A DNA stretch of 64,000 nucleotides from Emmonsiellopsis sp. PD_33 (GCA_032988165.1 JANTQF010000099.1:1-64000), one strand, 5' to 3'. Numbered from the stretch's first letter, positions 33,930-47,609 are shown. The notes: generated from the sequence alone by a model not told the origin. Made by a program: numbers and translations.

Positions 33930-35779
33930 CTAGGACTTATCCTGCTTATACTTCTGCATTGCCGCACTAAACCTCCTCTCCCGCTCAATAAGTTCACTCA
34001 ACTGCGACTGCTGGCTACCAAGCGACGGTAGAGGTTGTGGTGATGGTGGTTGGGAAACTTTCTTGATCGCGGTGCGGTCGCTTGCGGCATCTTCGTTCTC
34101 GATTTCTTCTTCTCTTTCCTCTTTCTCGTTGGTAGTGGTATTATATTGTGATGTTGGTTGTTTTTGCTGTCCTTGTATGGTGGATATCTGTGATTCCCTT
34201 TCCTGTGAACCCGTAATAGTGAACCCTTTGATAGTACCGGGGGATGAGGTAGGCCCTCCTCCCTGAGACATCATTTCCGTATTGGCGGGAGTCTTGGCGG
34301 CGCTGCTGGGATCTCCTCCCCTCGTCAACAAGGAACTGCCTAGGTTAGTAAGTGACGAGGTCCTCGATTCCTGTAGCTTCTTCTCAACGAATCGTGTACG
34401 GAAGCCTTTCTCTACCAACGACGCTGTGGATGGCTGGTGATATTCCTGTGTTTCTTGCTTTGTGGGTGAGCGAGAAGCTGGAATTTCCTGACTGCGATTC
34501 AACTGCTGTGCGATTTGTTGCGCGTCGCTCAATCTGGGTGTGGTGATGTTGACGGCTGGGTGAGTGGTGGGACCTAAAGTTGGGTCGGTGCGGTTCGAGG
34601 TCGAAGATAGCCAGGGCGATGGGTTGGTGTAGGTAGGTGTTGGGCTTATAGAGATTGCGGACTCTACGTATGGGGTTAGTTTGTGAGTTGGACATTGGAG
34701 TAGTGTGTAATATAAAAATATTCAATTACCGTCAGGCAAGGGAGTTTTCGGTCGTTTAGACGTTGGGCCATAGATGTCTGGAGAATCTAGAAACCCACTC
34801 GACAACGCAGAAACCGGCGAATGTCGCACGGATGATAACGTGGAAGACTGTTGAGACGCTCTCCTCTTCACTGGCGCCCCATCTGCACTCTCCATAAGCG
34901 TTAGGTCCTTTGCAAATGTAGTCTTCTTCTTTCGTGGTCGCTCTGATGCTGATTCCCCTGTTGGAGTTTCTTGGCCCGGAGAAGGGGGTGCGGATATATA
35001 AGTAATCATTCCCATTTCCCCAGGAATTTCCGCAGTATTCGCCCTAGTGGCATTTTGCGAATCATTGGAAGGTTGCCGGGGCTTCTTCAAAATTGGCGGA
35101 GGCAATACCCGTGGTGCATTTGCTGACGGCTTGCGCGATACATTTCTACTGCTGCTGGGAAAACTAGTCGTCCTCGTGGAGCCTTGCGGTTGCTGAGAGC
35201 CTGTAGTAGACGAGGCAGGAGACCGCCGGCTTGGAGGGATCCGGGGTATCGATAGGGATATCTATTCAAATCAGAACGGCCATTTATGCAAAATATCTCC
35301 GCACCCGGGGGGCGGATGTATGTACTTCTCTCAATCTTCCCAGGCCCGTTCTAGTAATGCTTTCCCCCTCTGAGATGTGGAGGAACAGACTTGCTAACGT
35401 GGAGCCTTGGATGGTACGCGAGATACGGCCGCTGCTCCATATTCTCCAGAATAGATTTTCTAGCCGTCTTCCTTCGTCCTCCCTCATTGTGGACCTGTTG
35501 GCGGTGTAGACTGGTTCATAAAACAGGAAAGGGGTTAGAATATGGGCTATCTATCCTGTCTCCCTTTTGTAATTCTTTCCACATCCTCTATTCTTCCCCG
35601 GCTCGATTCATCACGTTTTCATCTCTTTCCACTCTTCCGCACGAGATGATTAACGAGGAAAATGCCTTACCTCGCCATAGCTTCGCGACATCCTCCACAT
35701 CCACGCCACCAATATTCTCGATCTGGGAACTGATGCTCTCAGTGTTCAAGACTATGCCTTTTGGGAGAGCGTCGGTCAT
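33930..35779 (-). CDS. AreA-GATA-like (DUF1752) domain protein (519 aa, 4 exons)
   Basis: Minus-strand exons 35779-35671, 35510-35326, 35261-34730 and 34663-33930; every junction is GT-AG and in phase. Residues 28-62 match the short domain first described at the N-terminus of the nitrogen regulator AreA (DUF1752): VEDVAKLWRVYT, then GRRLENLFWRIW. The rest is Ser/Pro/Thr-rich with a KRPKTPLP patch and a Gln/Glu-rich C-terminal region with helices (ELIERERRFSAAMQKY). No GATA zinc finger is present, so it is not AreA itself. Yeast proteins with this domain include regulators of nutrient signalling, so a signalling or regulatory role is plausible but not shown. An ATG at 35806 would add nine residues. 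Confidence 0.85.
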
Positions 35780-38700
35780 TGTAGCAGCGGGCCAGCAGAA
35801 GACCACCAGAGCTGGGTCGCAATCCTTCTCTTGCCTTTTGAACCGGGAACCAAACCCCTTCCGTCAAACGCGTAACAAGCCTGGGAGTAGATAAAGCTAG
35901 ACAGGCGGGGTATGAAGCAGAATATACGGATACAAAAGTCCGAAGAGAGGGAGACAGCAAAGAACGAGACTAGAAATCAAGAGTAGAAGCGAGCAACAGA
36001 ACAGCAGCCAGCAGTCAGCCGAGCACCATGGTCCAGCGGGCAGAACATGCCACGGCCAGACACATGCAGCGGGCCAAATCGCAGGCGGGCGCAGCACTGG
36101 GGAGTGTGAGAACAGGCATGTGGTGGCACAGAGCAGAGCAGAGCAGGATAGAATAATAGCTGGACAGTCTACCAGGCGGGAGTTATCTGGCAGATGAAGA
36201 GATGTCGGAGGAGGTTGGAGACGAGGTTTCACGTGAGGCTGTCCAGGTGACCGCCTGCTGCTTCAACCGACGTCAAGGGCAAAGAAAAAGAAAAAGAAAA
36301 GAAAAAGGAACGCTCTTCGGCCCCTCGAGATGGCGGTTCTCTTATTGGCTTCCCCGTTCTTCGAGAAGGGCACAGGTAAGACTTCAAGTTCTTTCAGGGA
36401 ATGAATGCACAGGGAGACGAGAAATATGCGGAGGCCAGGACAAAGGATCCCTACAGGCACCAGTCAGCGGGACGGGGGACGCGGCGTTGAGCCAGATACG
36501 ACACGGAAGGCGTTGGCTGTGGGTGGCGCTCCCGAGGAAGAGTCCGGATGACGGGGATGCGGAGAGAAGACGAAGGATCTTGGAGAACAGAAAGGCAGAG
36601 GAAACATGAAGCGTCGAGATCAAAATCAATAGACGGGATTCAGCCGGTCATGTGGCTTGGATATCACAGCGGCATAAGAAGGATAGTAATTCCAGCACAA
36701 GAAACAATACGGAGGCTACCTGGCTATTAATAAATAAATATAACGCCAATCACAGCAGGAAACCGGCAGAAGACAGCAGTAACTAGACATTGGAATCCGG
36801 GGAAGATAGTCGCATCAAACAGCAATCCCCAGCAGCCGTTGTGCCTGTCCCGGTGGCTGAAGCCGGTTTGGCTGTGGCTAGCCGGCAGTTTGGGTTGATC
36901 TATGGCGGCCGTGGTTGTCTGAGCCCAGGCTCCGTGATAAGAAACCACCCCCATTCTCTTGATAGACGCCCGGCGTCAGATGGATAGCCCCGGGTCCTAC
37001 AAGGGGCGATATTTTCCATGCTTATTCTAGAACACAGTCTGGCTGGCGATATCCCATGTCTAATCTGTTTCAAGACTTCGCCTTCTGACTCCCGAGCATG
37101 GATCCTGGGTCTTGAGGACAGACCCCATCCCTGTCATATCCTGTCATATCCCCTGTTCTAACAGGCATTCCCTCTTCAAATCCTCGCAATCCTGCCCTGT
37201 TCCCCGTTGAGCCGGCGAGATATGGGCTTCTGCTGGCTCCCACGACCCATAAATACATAAATAACATCAAGCAAACAACCCGGACATCCAGCTGCCGGTA
37301 CGTCTTCCTGTGGCGGGAATGCTCCCCCCCTGGTTCATAGCCCCATTCCCAGACCATATGTTGAGTAGTAGCTGAGTAGCCAGCCAGCTCCCTGCTGCTC
37401 CTCGCCCATGTGACGGACGTTGAGATAGACAGGCCGCCTACATATCTCTTTTCTAGCCTTTTGGGGGATCCGCCTCCTCGCGGCTCTTCCGATCCCCCCT
37501 ATCAAGTTAATAACCAAACAATTTGGGCTCGCATGACTGTTTCTCATTATTGCGAGAGCCCTGATGAAGCCTTCTGTTACAAAGGGTTATGTTTGTTTTT
37601 GAAAGAAGGGCCATCGGCTGGCTATGGGGTCTTTTGGCGGCTTGGAATTCAAGCTCCGGAATACCATAGGAGAGCAAGAACTGTAAAGAGAGATCGTAGC
37701 GTAGGTAGGTGAAAGAGACCCCTGTATTCTCGCACTAACACCCAACCATCGTCCAGGAGCCATTTCGAGCTTACTTGGCCGTCCCTTCTTATTTTTCCAC
37801 GGTGCACAATACAAGATGAGAACAAAGGGATTCTGACAGGCTGCAATACCACACCTCGACAACCCTCACATACTAACTATGTAACAGCCCTCTTTCATCT
37901 TATAACCGCCCATCCCGCCCCGCATCGAATCGCCCCGTCCGGCTGCTTCCCGTGGACCTGGAGAGGCCAACCCAAAAATCAGCCACCCGGACCTTGCATA
38001 ACTAGACAGTAGATGCTGCCCGCCAATGACAAGAGAGGATTCTCGCATCCTCCCTCAAAAAGGGAACACAAAGACCCTAACTGATGCAGCAGCACATACA
38101 TAAGCTTTTTTGTTGTGTGTGTTTATTTCCATTTCACTCCACACAGTGGATGGATTTCTTGGGGGATGTATGTACACCGCTGTTAGCCTCTAAATGGAGG
38201 AATTGCGGAAACCTCAGCGGACCGTCCCGTTTTTCTTCAGATTGGGTTTGAGTTTGTTGCGTGCCAAGGGTTGAAGTTCCCGGGTTTGATATTCATCAGG
38301 TTTGGCTTTTCTTTTTTTTTCTGTGTTGCATTTTCGAGTTCGAGGTTTCTTATCTTTGTTGGGCTATTCCACAGTGCGCCGGCGGGAGTGAATATTGTGT
38401 AATGCGCATCATTTACAGGGGGGGGGGGGTTCTTCCTAGTTTTCTCGTTTCAAGCTATTCTCTGAGCATTCAGGCTTGATGTTAATACCCAACATTTTTC
38501 TCCTCGATATGGCACCTGAGAATGAGTAATCCAGGCACATACATTCGGTGGATGAAGTGTACATGAGTCCACAAGACGACCAAAACAGAGGAAACTGGCT
38601 GAATAAATGACACAGTGGTTTTCTTATGGTTATAATATTTGCATTTCCATACAACGACACTGGGTTCATACCGGGAAATTTGTATAGAGTATGGGATAAT

Positions 38701-41250
38701 ATCTTAACCATTCTACCTCCAGCTTTCATGTTTACTCCTAACTCGACACTGGATAGAGAGGATGTAGTTATATCTCCTGGATAGAGATATCTTTTCCCCC
38801 TGTTTTACAAGAAAAATCCCCCCCACAGTGCTCAAGTTACTGTTCTATATAAACCCACAGCGCATTGCTCCGTGCAATGGCTTACAGATATTAATGCTTT
38901 CCTTTTCCAACTTCATCACATCCCAAAAATCACACGCTTACTAAGTAACTAAGTTACCTAACAGCCTTTCTCATGAAACAATCCCCAACCCCATCAGAAA
39001 TATCCTAAAACCAGGTTAATCGTAAATATACCTAGCCTCATAATTATCCAAAACTCCCAAATACTTCTCAATATCAGGCATAATTGCAATTGACGCCGGC
39101 CTCCCATACCTCAATCTAAATCAACAAAACCGTCACAGAGCGCATTCATGCTCAGCCTTGCCCTGCTCCCCCCAAGCATCACACAGGTAAATCAATGCCA
39201 TGATGAGCATCTCCAAAAAGAGAAAATAAAATCACTAAAGAGCCTCATCTAAAAGCATAAACTCAGCAAAACGCTGTAGATCCTAATACACTTAAACTAT
39301 CCCTACATATAGATGAGCAAGCAAGAGTGTATTACCTCCTCATAATCATCAACCCAGCTTGATCTTGCCCACTTAGACAACACTAGGCATGGCACGGCAC
39401 GGAATAACAAGCCTAACCTCAGGAAATCAACTGACACATTTAACATTGCAAACGGACACCAAACAATCTAAGTAGATGAGGTTGACCAATTATGGAGTAA
39501 CAAGGTGGTCAGCATTAGTTATACTGCCCGCCCCGATATCATTCCTACAGAAGCATAAAATCTACCTCCAAGAGTCCAAATATAGACCTCTACCTCTCTG
39601 CAGTAATATTATAACTAAACCGATATTTTTTTCCTCTAAAAGAATTACTAGTAACTATACATATAGATTGTGCTACTTATATCAACATCTTAGGCTAGAA
39701 TAGCAACAATGAGTTCATCCTACCCAGCCAACAAAATAAATAAAACCTTATATTATTATCTCATTAATTAGCAGGCAGTACAGAGAATTAAGATAGAGAA
39801 CCACTAACACACCCCATTTCATCTCAAACTCTTAGTACCTAGATAGCCAGGCTAGGCTAGATATATCCAAGAAGAAAGATGTCCCCTGGTGCACCCCTTC
39901 AATAAACCTTATCTTATCAGATCACCGCCCCCCAAACTCAATCTAATCAGATTTAACTAGTTAAATCATGCCCCCGGAGCCCGGGACCTGGATCCGGGAC
40001 CCACTGCCCCTGACCCACTGCCCACTCAGGAGTTGGGGCTACTTACGCTAAATTAATTGATTCCACCCAGGAGGTTTTTCCAGCTATTTCGTCCGTTGGA
40101 AGAGAAGGTGTGTTTGAGGGCGGCTTTTCAAGATATAGAAAAATAGATAGAGGGAAGAAATATATGTATGTAATAACGTTTTACACTAAAGTTACATTTT
40201 GGAATCTAGCAGCTCTATGGGCTATCATGCGCGTATATCCCATCTACTATAGTAAGATATGAGAAGGTTAGGAAGGGGTATAAAAAATACAGTTAATCTA
40301 ACTACATACTGCAGGATGTATTAATAGCTGGAGGGCCGGACTTTTCGCTTTTTCAACGTTCAGGGCGTGGGGTAGAGTAGGGTCGTAAACTGCTCGAAGC
40401 ATTTAGCTAACTAGCTACCTAGCTATGTAGTAGCTTTCCAGTATGTGCCTTATTTTGTTTACAGAGTATAAAAAAATGTAAAGAGATGGAAGTAAGGTAT
40501 TTTAGTAAAGCATCCTCACTGGAAATTGCTTTTCGCGGATATTTACATTGGCTACTAGATAGATATGAAATTAAAACCATTCTATAGTAATAAGGTTTAG
40601 ATAAAAATCCCAGAAAAAAACATGGATGTATGTATACACAGTTAAAACTGAAGAATGTTTTTTCACCTCATTTACATCTCATCCATTCCACCATCACAGT
40701 ATCATATGGATACCAAAATTGAAAACCCAAAAAATAAGGAATAGAATAGATGATGATGAGATACGGAAACTAAATGAGATGAGATAAAAAAGTAAAAATG
40801 ATGGCAAAAAAAAAAAAGGAAGGAGTTGAAAACAAATTAAAAGAAACATCGGTCTATGTAGTAGTTAAATAAAGCAAGGGCTTGGTCAGAACAGAACAGA
40901 ATGAAACAACATGATCATCAGAAAAAAGAAGAAAAAACTCCGACAAAAAAGCATATCAAACCCCCGTGCAACGAACAGCAGCGGCAGCAAAATAATTCAT
41001 CAACACACAAACCAACCAACCCATACAGAAAAACAAACATGTTTGTCGCTTTTGTGCTTCCCCCCCCCCCCCTTTATCAGTCCCCCGACGCAGGAATTTC
41101 AACGGATAGATTAAAATTAAGGTAATTGCGAAAGAATACCGGTCGTATCGAATGCTTTTTGTGTGCCTCGTATGCGGGCTCCAAGAAAGGGAAGCAAAAG
41201 GTGAAAAAGAGAAGGAAAAAAATAGCAAGGAATTTTTGGTTCGACCGGAA
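35780..41250. other. 5.5-kb gene-free region, AT-rich in its second half
   Basis: From 35780 to about 38000 the composition is mixed and holds the DUF1752 gene promoter, with an AG-rich tract at 36278-36308. From about 38700 to 41000 the sequence is AT-rich with dense stops in all frames and many TAG/CTA/TTA triplets, as in RIP-mutated or decayed repeats. A small GC-rich island (about 39968-40030) breaks the AT tract. A 12-G run lies at 38418-38429. No intact transposon, terminal repeats or RNA gene was recognised. Confidence 0.55.
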
Positions 41251-42664
41251 TTAGGTCAGGGTATATCCGCCGTCGACTCTGAGGTCAGCACCGGTGACGT
41301 ACTTGCTCGCATCGCTGAGGAGGAACGTGACGGCGCCCATGAGATCTTCAGGCACGCCCATTTTACCCTGGGGGATGAGCGAGGTCCATTGGCGGTTGAG
41401 TTCTGGGTTGTCGTCGAGGATTTTGCGGGTGCTATTGGGGTGGAGTTTGTTAGACGACATTCCTTTTAAAAAAAATAGGTGCAAAGTAATGGATGAAACT
41501 TACAGCGCGGTCAACATATATCCAGGACTGATGCAATTGACACGGATATTGGCGCTGGCCCATTCAACGGCCAACGAAGCCGCGAGGTGTCGAATAGCCG
41601 CCTTCGCAGCGTTGTATGGCGCCTGGGGCTGTGGCACGTTGACGATGGCGCCAGACATGCTGCCAATCATGACAATGCTGCCGTGGGCCTTGCGCTCCAT
41701 CAGGTGTTTTGCGACACCAACTGCGAAGAGGTAGGAGCCGTCCACGTTGACGCCCCAGAGCTTCTGCATGCGGTCGTAGGGGTAGGAGATGGCGTCGAAG
41801 TTCTCTGTGAAACCGGCGGAGGTGACGAGGCTGTCGACGCGGCCGTGGTCTTTGATGACTTCGGCAAGACACTCGTTTACGGAGTCGGGGTTGGCTACAT
41901 CGGCGTAGTGGGCGGTGACTTTTGGCATGCTGTTGCTGTTTTTGTTAGTTTCGTTTATCCAAAAATGATGCGCGCTGAGGTAAACTTACATTTCAATGCC
42001 AGGATTCTCCTCCTTATACTGCGCAACCAGCTTTTCCACCTGCTCCTCAGCTTCCTGTTCTGTTTCGAGTCAGTATCCAACCTTGGAACCAGATACAGAA
42101 ATCACATGACCAACAACGGACAATCGGGGGCATGCATGTAATAGCCCCCCGAAAAAGAAACATGACCACGGAGAAATAGTAAAATAGTAAGATACGGAGA
42201 TACTCACTGTTCAAATCCACAATGGCAAGATTCGAGCCAGACGAAACGAGAGCCTGCCCCATAACCAGCCCCAAGCCACGGGCACCACCAGTAACGATAG
42301 AAACCCGACCTTCCAGCGAAAACGAGGCCAACGTCCGCTTGAAATGCATACCACCACGGCCCTGCACTATAGGGCTGCGGGGCATCTCGTGGTCTTCGGG
42401 ATACTCGACACGTACGTTCTCGTCCGTACGGGCAAAGCGGCCTTCATGCTCCAAGGTCTCGCCGTCTTCAGCAGCGGTGCTAGATTTCTTGTACAGGTCC
42501 TCGTCCCCGTCCTTCTTGCTATCTCTCAAGCAGGGGGATGAGGAGATGGAACGGGCTGTGTTGATGGTAAGGGGGGCACGGGATGTGGAGCGGATGGCTG
42601 ATGTTCTCTGGGCGCCCTGGCTGGCGACCCGGAGGGCCTGGCGGGCAATTGATGGCTTGAACAT
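41251..42664 (-). CDS. mitochondrial-type short-chain dehydrogenase/reductase, arabinitol dehydrogenase-like (377 aa)
   Basis: Minus-strand exons 42664-42208, 42059-41990, 41929-41504 and 41431-41251. The last junction uses acceptor CCAATAG with a CTAAC branch site, which restores the family text MLTALTRKILDDNPEL. The N-terminus (about 45 residues, rich in Arg/Ser/Ala, no acids) is a mitochondrial presequence candidate. Classical SDR marks: TGGARGLG cofactor loop (125-132), catalytic S268, Y281 and K285 (Y-NAA-K). The closest family by memory is D-arabinitol 2-dehydrogenase and related fungal polyol dehydrogenases, which oxidise sugar alcohols with NAD. The substrate is inferred. Confidence 0.92.
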
Positions 42665-44858
42665 TGCGGATATGTTGGTATCTCTCGATGGTCAGATCTA
42701 TACAGAAGATGGGTTAGTAACTGGACATGCGTTGACTTGGGATGGTGGATGGGGAGGATATCAGGGGGGAGGTGGTTTCCGAGCCAGGAAGCCCGCTGCA
42801 GCCCCAACCCCAGCCCCAACCCCCAACATCCGCAATTGACAGAGAAGGGCGAACTCACCGAACCCAATTGTATAGAAAATAGCAGCTTCTCGAATACAGT
42901 ATCACAGGGGGAGTTCGACGGGAGCAGCGAGGACGGAGCAGCGAGAGACGTGCGGTGCTGGCTGGCTGGCTGGCTGGGGACAGACAATGCGAGCAGAAAA
43001 AGCCAGCTGTCACTGAAAACACACACACAAAGCGAGCGAGGAGCGAAACGAGCGGCAGAGACGAGAGCAAGCAGACAGAGCGACTACCGGATATCAAGAT
43101 GGATATGAAGGATTCGGGCAGTGGACAGCATGGCTTTCTTCGACCGGCCGGGCTGGGGGGCGACGGGCGAGCAAAAAGACGAGCCGGCGTGCGCAGAAAG
43201 GCCGCCCAACGCCCACGCCCGCCGCGCCAGCCCACGACATTGCCCTTGGACCGGTCAGATGACGACGACTATCGTGACTTTTTCTGGCGGAGAGCGCAGG
43301 CTGTGGCAGCTGCGGGCCGCGGGCGGTGGAAATAGCCGCCGGTCTGGGCTCGCGCTGGGCCCGGCAAGGCGGTGTGGGTGGCCAGAGCTGGTGTGGGGCG
43401 TGCGTGCAGCGGCAGTCGCTAGCGTGGCCTCGCTACGCCCACCAACGCCCCCTGCTACTGCCACTCCCGCGTCATCTGAGCAGCAGATTTTTACTACAAG
43501 CCCCCCACGGGCAGATTGGTGAGCAGTGCTGACATTGTTTGGGGACAGCCAGGTCCAGAGTCCAGACCTTATTCATATCATCCCATACCAGTCCCCCCGG
43601 TGGCAACTCGGATCGCTGTTTGCAGCCCCCCCTTTTGCCTCCATCCGGGCCTGACTGACACTGACATCTGGGGATCTTCTGGAACACACGGGGAAAACAG
43701 ACCACACAATCCCACAATTCTGACGTTTTTCTGCGGGCATTTATTATAAGTTACTAGACTCATGGAAACTGCTATCTCCACGACCCTTCTAATCTTAGAT
43801 CCTCCCTTCCAATTCTCTCGTGAGTCGTGACTGTACCACCATAGATCCATAGTTCCATACATTAAAACTAGTCACCAGAGATGATAAACCAATATCTATT
43901 GTCAATAGATTCCCCCCGCAAGCTCCACAAAAAAAAAGAGGATATTACTACCAGCAAATAATAAAAATAACAAAAAAAAAAAAAAAGACCGTGGAAGCAA
44001 CACGCAGATACCGTATGCATAACTCAACTAAGCTCTTGTTTTTTCATTATTAACAGCTCCATGCCTGACTAACCCTGCTGCTTCATCATCCATGCAACCA
44101 TCGACTCTTCTGCAAACCTTTCCTCAATCCCGGATTCCCGGCGCTTCCATCCCCACAAAAAAAGTTGGCTTGATTAGTACTCTGCATTCGGGAATTTAAC
44201 CAGGGATTGGTTATCCCCCATAGAAATAATAAAAACCTCGCTATGGAACGGAGATGGGGATAATACGTAAATTTGATAAGCCAACCTTATGCATGTCGTG
44301 GTTGTTACTTATTGCCGCCTTCTATAGTATGTTGTTCTGTTTGAACTTTGGACCTGGGGGAGGGGCGAATTCAGGTCCAGGCACATCGGTGGTAGGGCCC
44401 AGGCACGGGGGTACATAAGTAGGCAGATAGAGTTACCGATGCCGATATCTGGTTACCGATAGGCTATAGCCAGAAAAAAAAAAAGTAAAGATAAATTAAA
44501 TGCCGCCGACTGTCGATAACAGTGACCGGCGACGGCCACCGGTGAATAAAGGTACAGTACAGTACATAGTAACTAACCCCCTCCATTTACGTGCTAGATT
44601 TTCCACCTGGCTAAATCATCTCATCTCATCTTACGACTCCCATAACGGCCTGTCTCTATATGACCAAGTCCTCCAAACGTGCTCGTCACTACTGCGGAGG
44701 CCACAGCTACAAAATCACCTCACCGAAAGAGGGCAGGGTAGGGTAGGGGCATTGACTCCATTGGGGATGGAGAACTTGTCCGTGCTTCATAATAATCCCC
44801 ATCTCCTCCATTCTGGAATCCGTTTCTCAGACTACCTCAAACTTACTCCGGCGCAGCC
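42665..44858. other. intergenic, no gene seen
   Basis: Upstream of the SDR gene the DNA is GC-rich to about 43450, with CCCCAA repeats at 42798-42830. Beyond 43900 it turns A-rich with several poly-A runs. Long frames at 42955-43522 read open because of GC bias and show no family. Confidence 0.5.
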
Positions 44859-47609
44859 TCAAGTTTCTGCAAACTCAACCAGCGCGGTCCCGGCTTTACA
44901 GATGTCCTGTGCGTGTTTTTATGAGAGATTAGTTTTGTGCAGGCAAGGTTGGATGCATGGATAGGTAGGTAGGGCCGTGACCAGCGGCGACAGGGATCTT
45001 TGCAAGGGGGGGAAATTGTGGGGAAAGCCATCCCACGTTTCAAGGATTGGACGGAGAAAAAAAAAAAGAAGGCATGCATGCATGGATGGATGGCTGAAAC
45101 GGAAGTGTGGGAGGGAGGGAAATTGTCTGTCGATCATATACGGAGTAGACAGACGGGTGACAGACAAAGGAATTGGATAAGGAAATAAACTCACCCCCTG
45201 TCTATGCACGACCTTCTCTATCCTGCCATCCTGCGGACTCCGAATCACCGTCTCCATCTTCATACTCTCAATCACCACCAGCGGCTGATCCTTCGTCACC
45301 ATCTCGCCCTCTTCCACCTCCACCCTCAAGATCTTGCACGGCATCGGCGCCAGCACACTATTCGCCGTATCCTGGATGCCCAGTGCCTTCTCCATCCATT
45401 TCGCCCGCGGGATGCGTAGACGGTATTGTCTTCCGCGTTGAAACGCGATGATGGTGTCCTCGTCGCGGATGACGGTTGTGTCGAGGCGGGTGTGCTGGAA
45501 GAAGGAGGTGATGATGTTGGAGGGGGAGTGTGGTTGTTGTTGCTGTTGCTGTTGGACTTGCACGTTCTGGAAACTCCGGCCGTTGACTACAATATCAAAC
45601 GTGCTCTCCCCTGTCTGCTGGATCTGGGTATCGAAGACAGCCCCGTCTACCTCCCCGGGCGCCGTCGCCTCTTCAAACGTAAACTGCCGCTGCTGATAAC
45701 TTGGGCTAAACCCAACCACGGACCCAGCCGGACCCAGCGATCCAAATCCAGATCCAACTCCTGAACCACCCATCAAGCACGCCAGCGCAACCTGCGCCAG
45801 CACCTCATCTTCAATTGGCTCCTTGGCGAATAGCTCTGCCCTATGCTTATCGATATACCCTGTTTCCACAACCCCCTCAGCAAAATCTGGGCTCTTGCAG
45901 ACCCGCTTGAGGAACTCGATGTTTGTGACTGGCCCCGCAATTTCATACTCTTCCAGCGCGACTGAGAGTTTCTGCAGCGCCTCCGTTCGGTCCGCGCCCC
46001 TGACTATCAGCTTCGATATCATAGGATCGTAGTGGGACGACACTTCGTCGCCAGAGACGAATCCTGCATCGATGCGCACGTTTTCTGTCGCCTGCGGGGT
46101 GCGCACGTGTAGTAGTCGGCCCGAGTCCGGGATGAAACCTTGGTCCGGGTTCTCAGCGTATATTCTGGCCTCAATGGCGTGGCCCTTTGTAGACATGATG
46201 GCTTCGATTTCATCCTGTGTGAGAGGCAAGGGGGAGCCTTCGGCGACTAGAAGTTGCCAGTGGACGAGATCCTGTCCCGTAACCATTTCCGTAACCGGAT
46301 GCTCGACCTGAAGTCGAGTGTTCATCTCCATGAAGAAAAACTCGCCCGTATCGTTGTCGAAGATGAACTCAACCGTACCCGCTCCTTCGTAGCCCACAGC
46401 CAATGCCGCAGCCCGTGCTTTATCCCAGATATCTCTGCGTGTGGCTTCTGGTAGGTGTGGGGCAGGTGATTCCTCGAGAATCTTCTGATGGCGCCGCTGG
46501 ATACTGCAATCTCTCTCGCCCAGAGCAACACAGTTCCCATATTTATCCGCAAACACTTGTACTTCGATATGTCGAGGAGTGGTGATATATTTCTCCACAA
46601 GCATATGGTCATCCCCAAATGAATTCATAGCTTCCGATTTGGCGGATACCAGCTGCTCGCGGAAGGTATCCTTGGTGCTGGCGATGCGCATGCCTTTCCC
46701 TCCGCCTCCCTTGATAGCCTTAATGAGGACCGGGAATCCAATCTTCTCCGCTTCTGCCTCTAGAAAGTCCATATCTTGTTCATGACCGTGGTATCCAGGG
46801 ACGCAGGGGACACCTGCTGCCGTCATGATCTCTTTTGATCGACTACACATGGCAAGTCAGCTACCGTTGACCCAATCCCAACCATTGAGCATATACCACT
46901 CACCTCTTATCCCCCATAGCCTCAATAGCCTTCCACGGCGGCCCAATAAAAACCAATCCAGCCTGCGTGCATTTCTGCGCAAACCCAGAATTCTCACTCA
47001 ACTACACACGATGCCACCGTTAGCTACATCCGTGACCCGTAAACAATTTCTTTTGTAAAAAAGAAAAAAAAAGGAAAACACTAACAAAACCGTAACCAGG
47101 ATGTATCCCCCTACATCCTTCCCGCTTAGCAATTTCAATTATCCGATCCCCATCCAGATACGCCGCCGTTTCGCCAAGATTGAAGGCAAACGGTGAGCTC
47201 AATGCGTGCTGGGCGCGGGCGTCCGGGTCTGTGTACAGCGTCGTTACGCGGATGCCATGTTGTGAGGCTGTTCGGCCGACTCGTCTAGTACAAGTTACAA
47301 ACAATAGGTATATATATGTCAGCGGTGTCGTTTTCCATGCAAGGCAGGTGCCGAAAGCGGGCTTTCCTAGGCGCCCTCCCCCCCCTCCCCCCATCTTGGC
47401 CCTCTTTGATGTAGTGTGATTGCGGGAACTTGGGCAGCGACTTACAGGGCGATTTCACCCCGGTTGGCGATGAGGATGGAATTGAGAGATCTCCCTTCGC
47501 TGCCTGCTGCTGTAGTCGATATTGAGGAGTAGTTAGATCGGGCTGTCGCTGACTTGAGAAGTGCTCTCGGCCCTAGGCGGGTGGTGGGGAGACGAGATAT
47601 GAAGGACAT
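44859..47609 (-). CDS. mccA: 3-methylcrotonyl-CoA carboxylase alpha (biotin-carrying) subunit, mitochondrial (718 aa)
   Basis: Minus-strand exons 47609-47446, 47284-47086, 47001-46904, 46842-45195 and 44906-44859; total length is normal for the family. It carboxylates its own biotin with bicarbonate and ATP; the beta subunit then transfers the carboxyl to 3-methylcrotonyl-CoA in leucine breakdown. Seen: an Arg/Ser-rich mitochondrial presequence, SILIANRGEIAL, ATP-grasp loop GGGGKGMR (199-206), EMNTRLQVEHPVTE, and the biotin site ESMKMET with K682. A Gln run (about 585-591) sits in the linker. The last intron (288 nt) leaves only 15 residues (DICKAGTALVEF...) to the final exon. It is clustered with ivdA and mccB, as in Aspergillus nidulans. 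Confidence 0.96.

Noticed and set aside
41461..41503. acceptor AAAAG just after the SDR exon 3 donor
   Set aside because: It gives a stop after two codons; the AATAG at 41432 with its CTAAC branch site restores the conserved family sequence.
41587..42141. 184-codon plus-strand frame across the SDR gene
   Set aside because: Antisense shadow of the SDR exons; no domain of its own.
42955..43522. plus-strand frames of 126-133 codons upstream of the SDR gene
   Set aside because: GC-rich promoter DNA is open in several frames at once; none has a signature.
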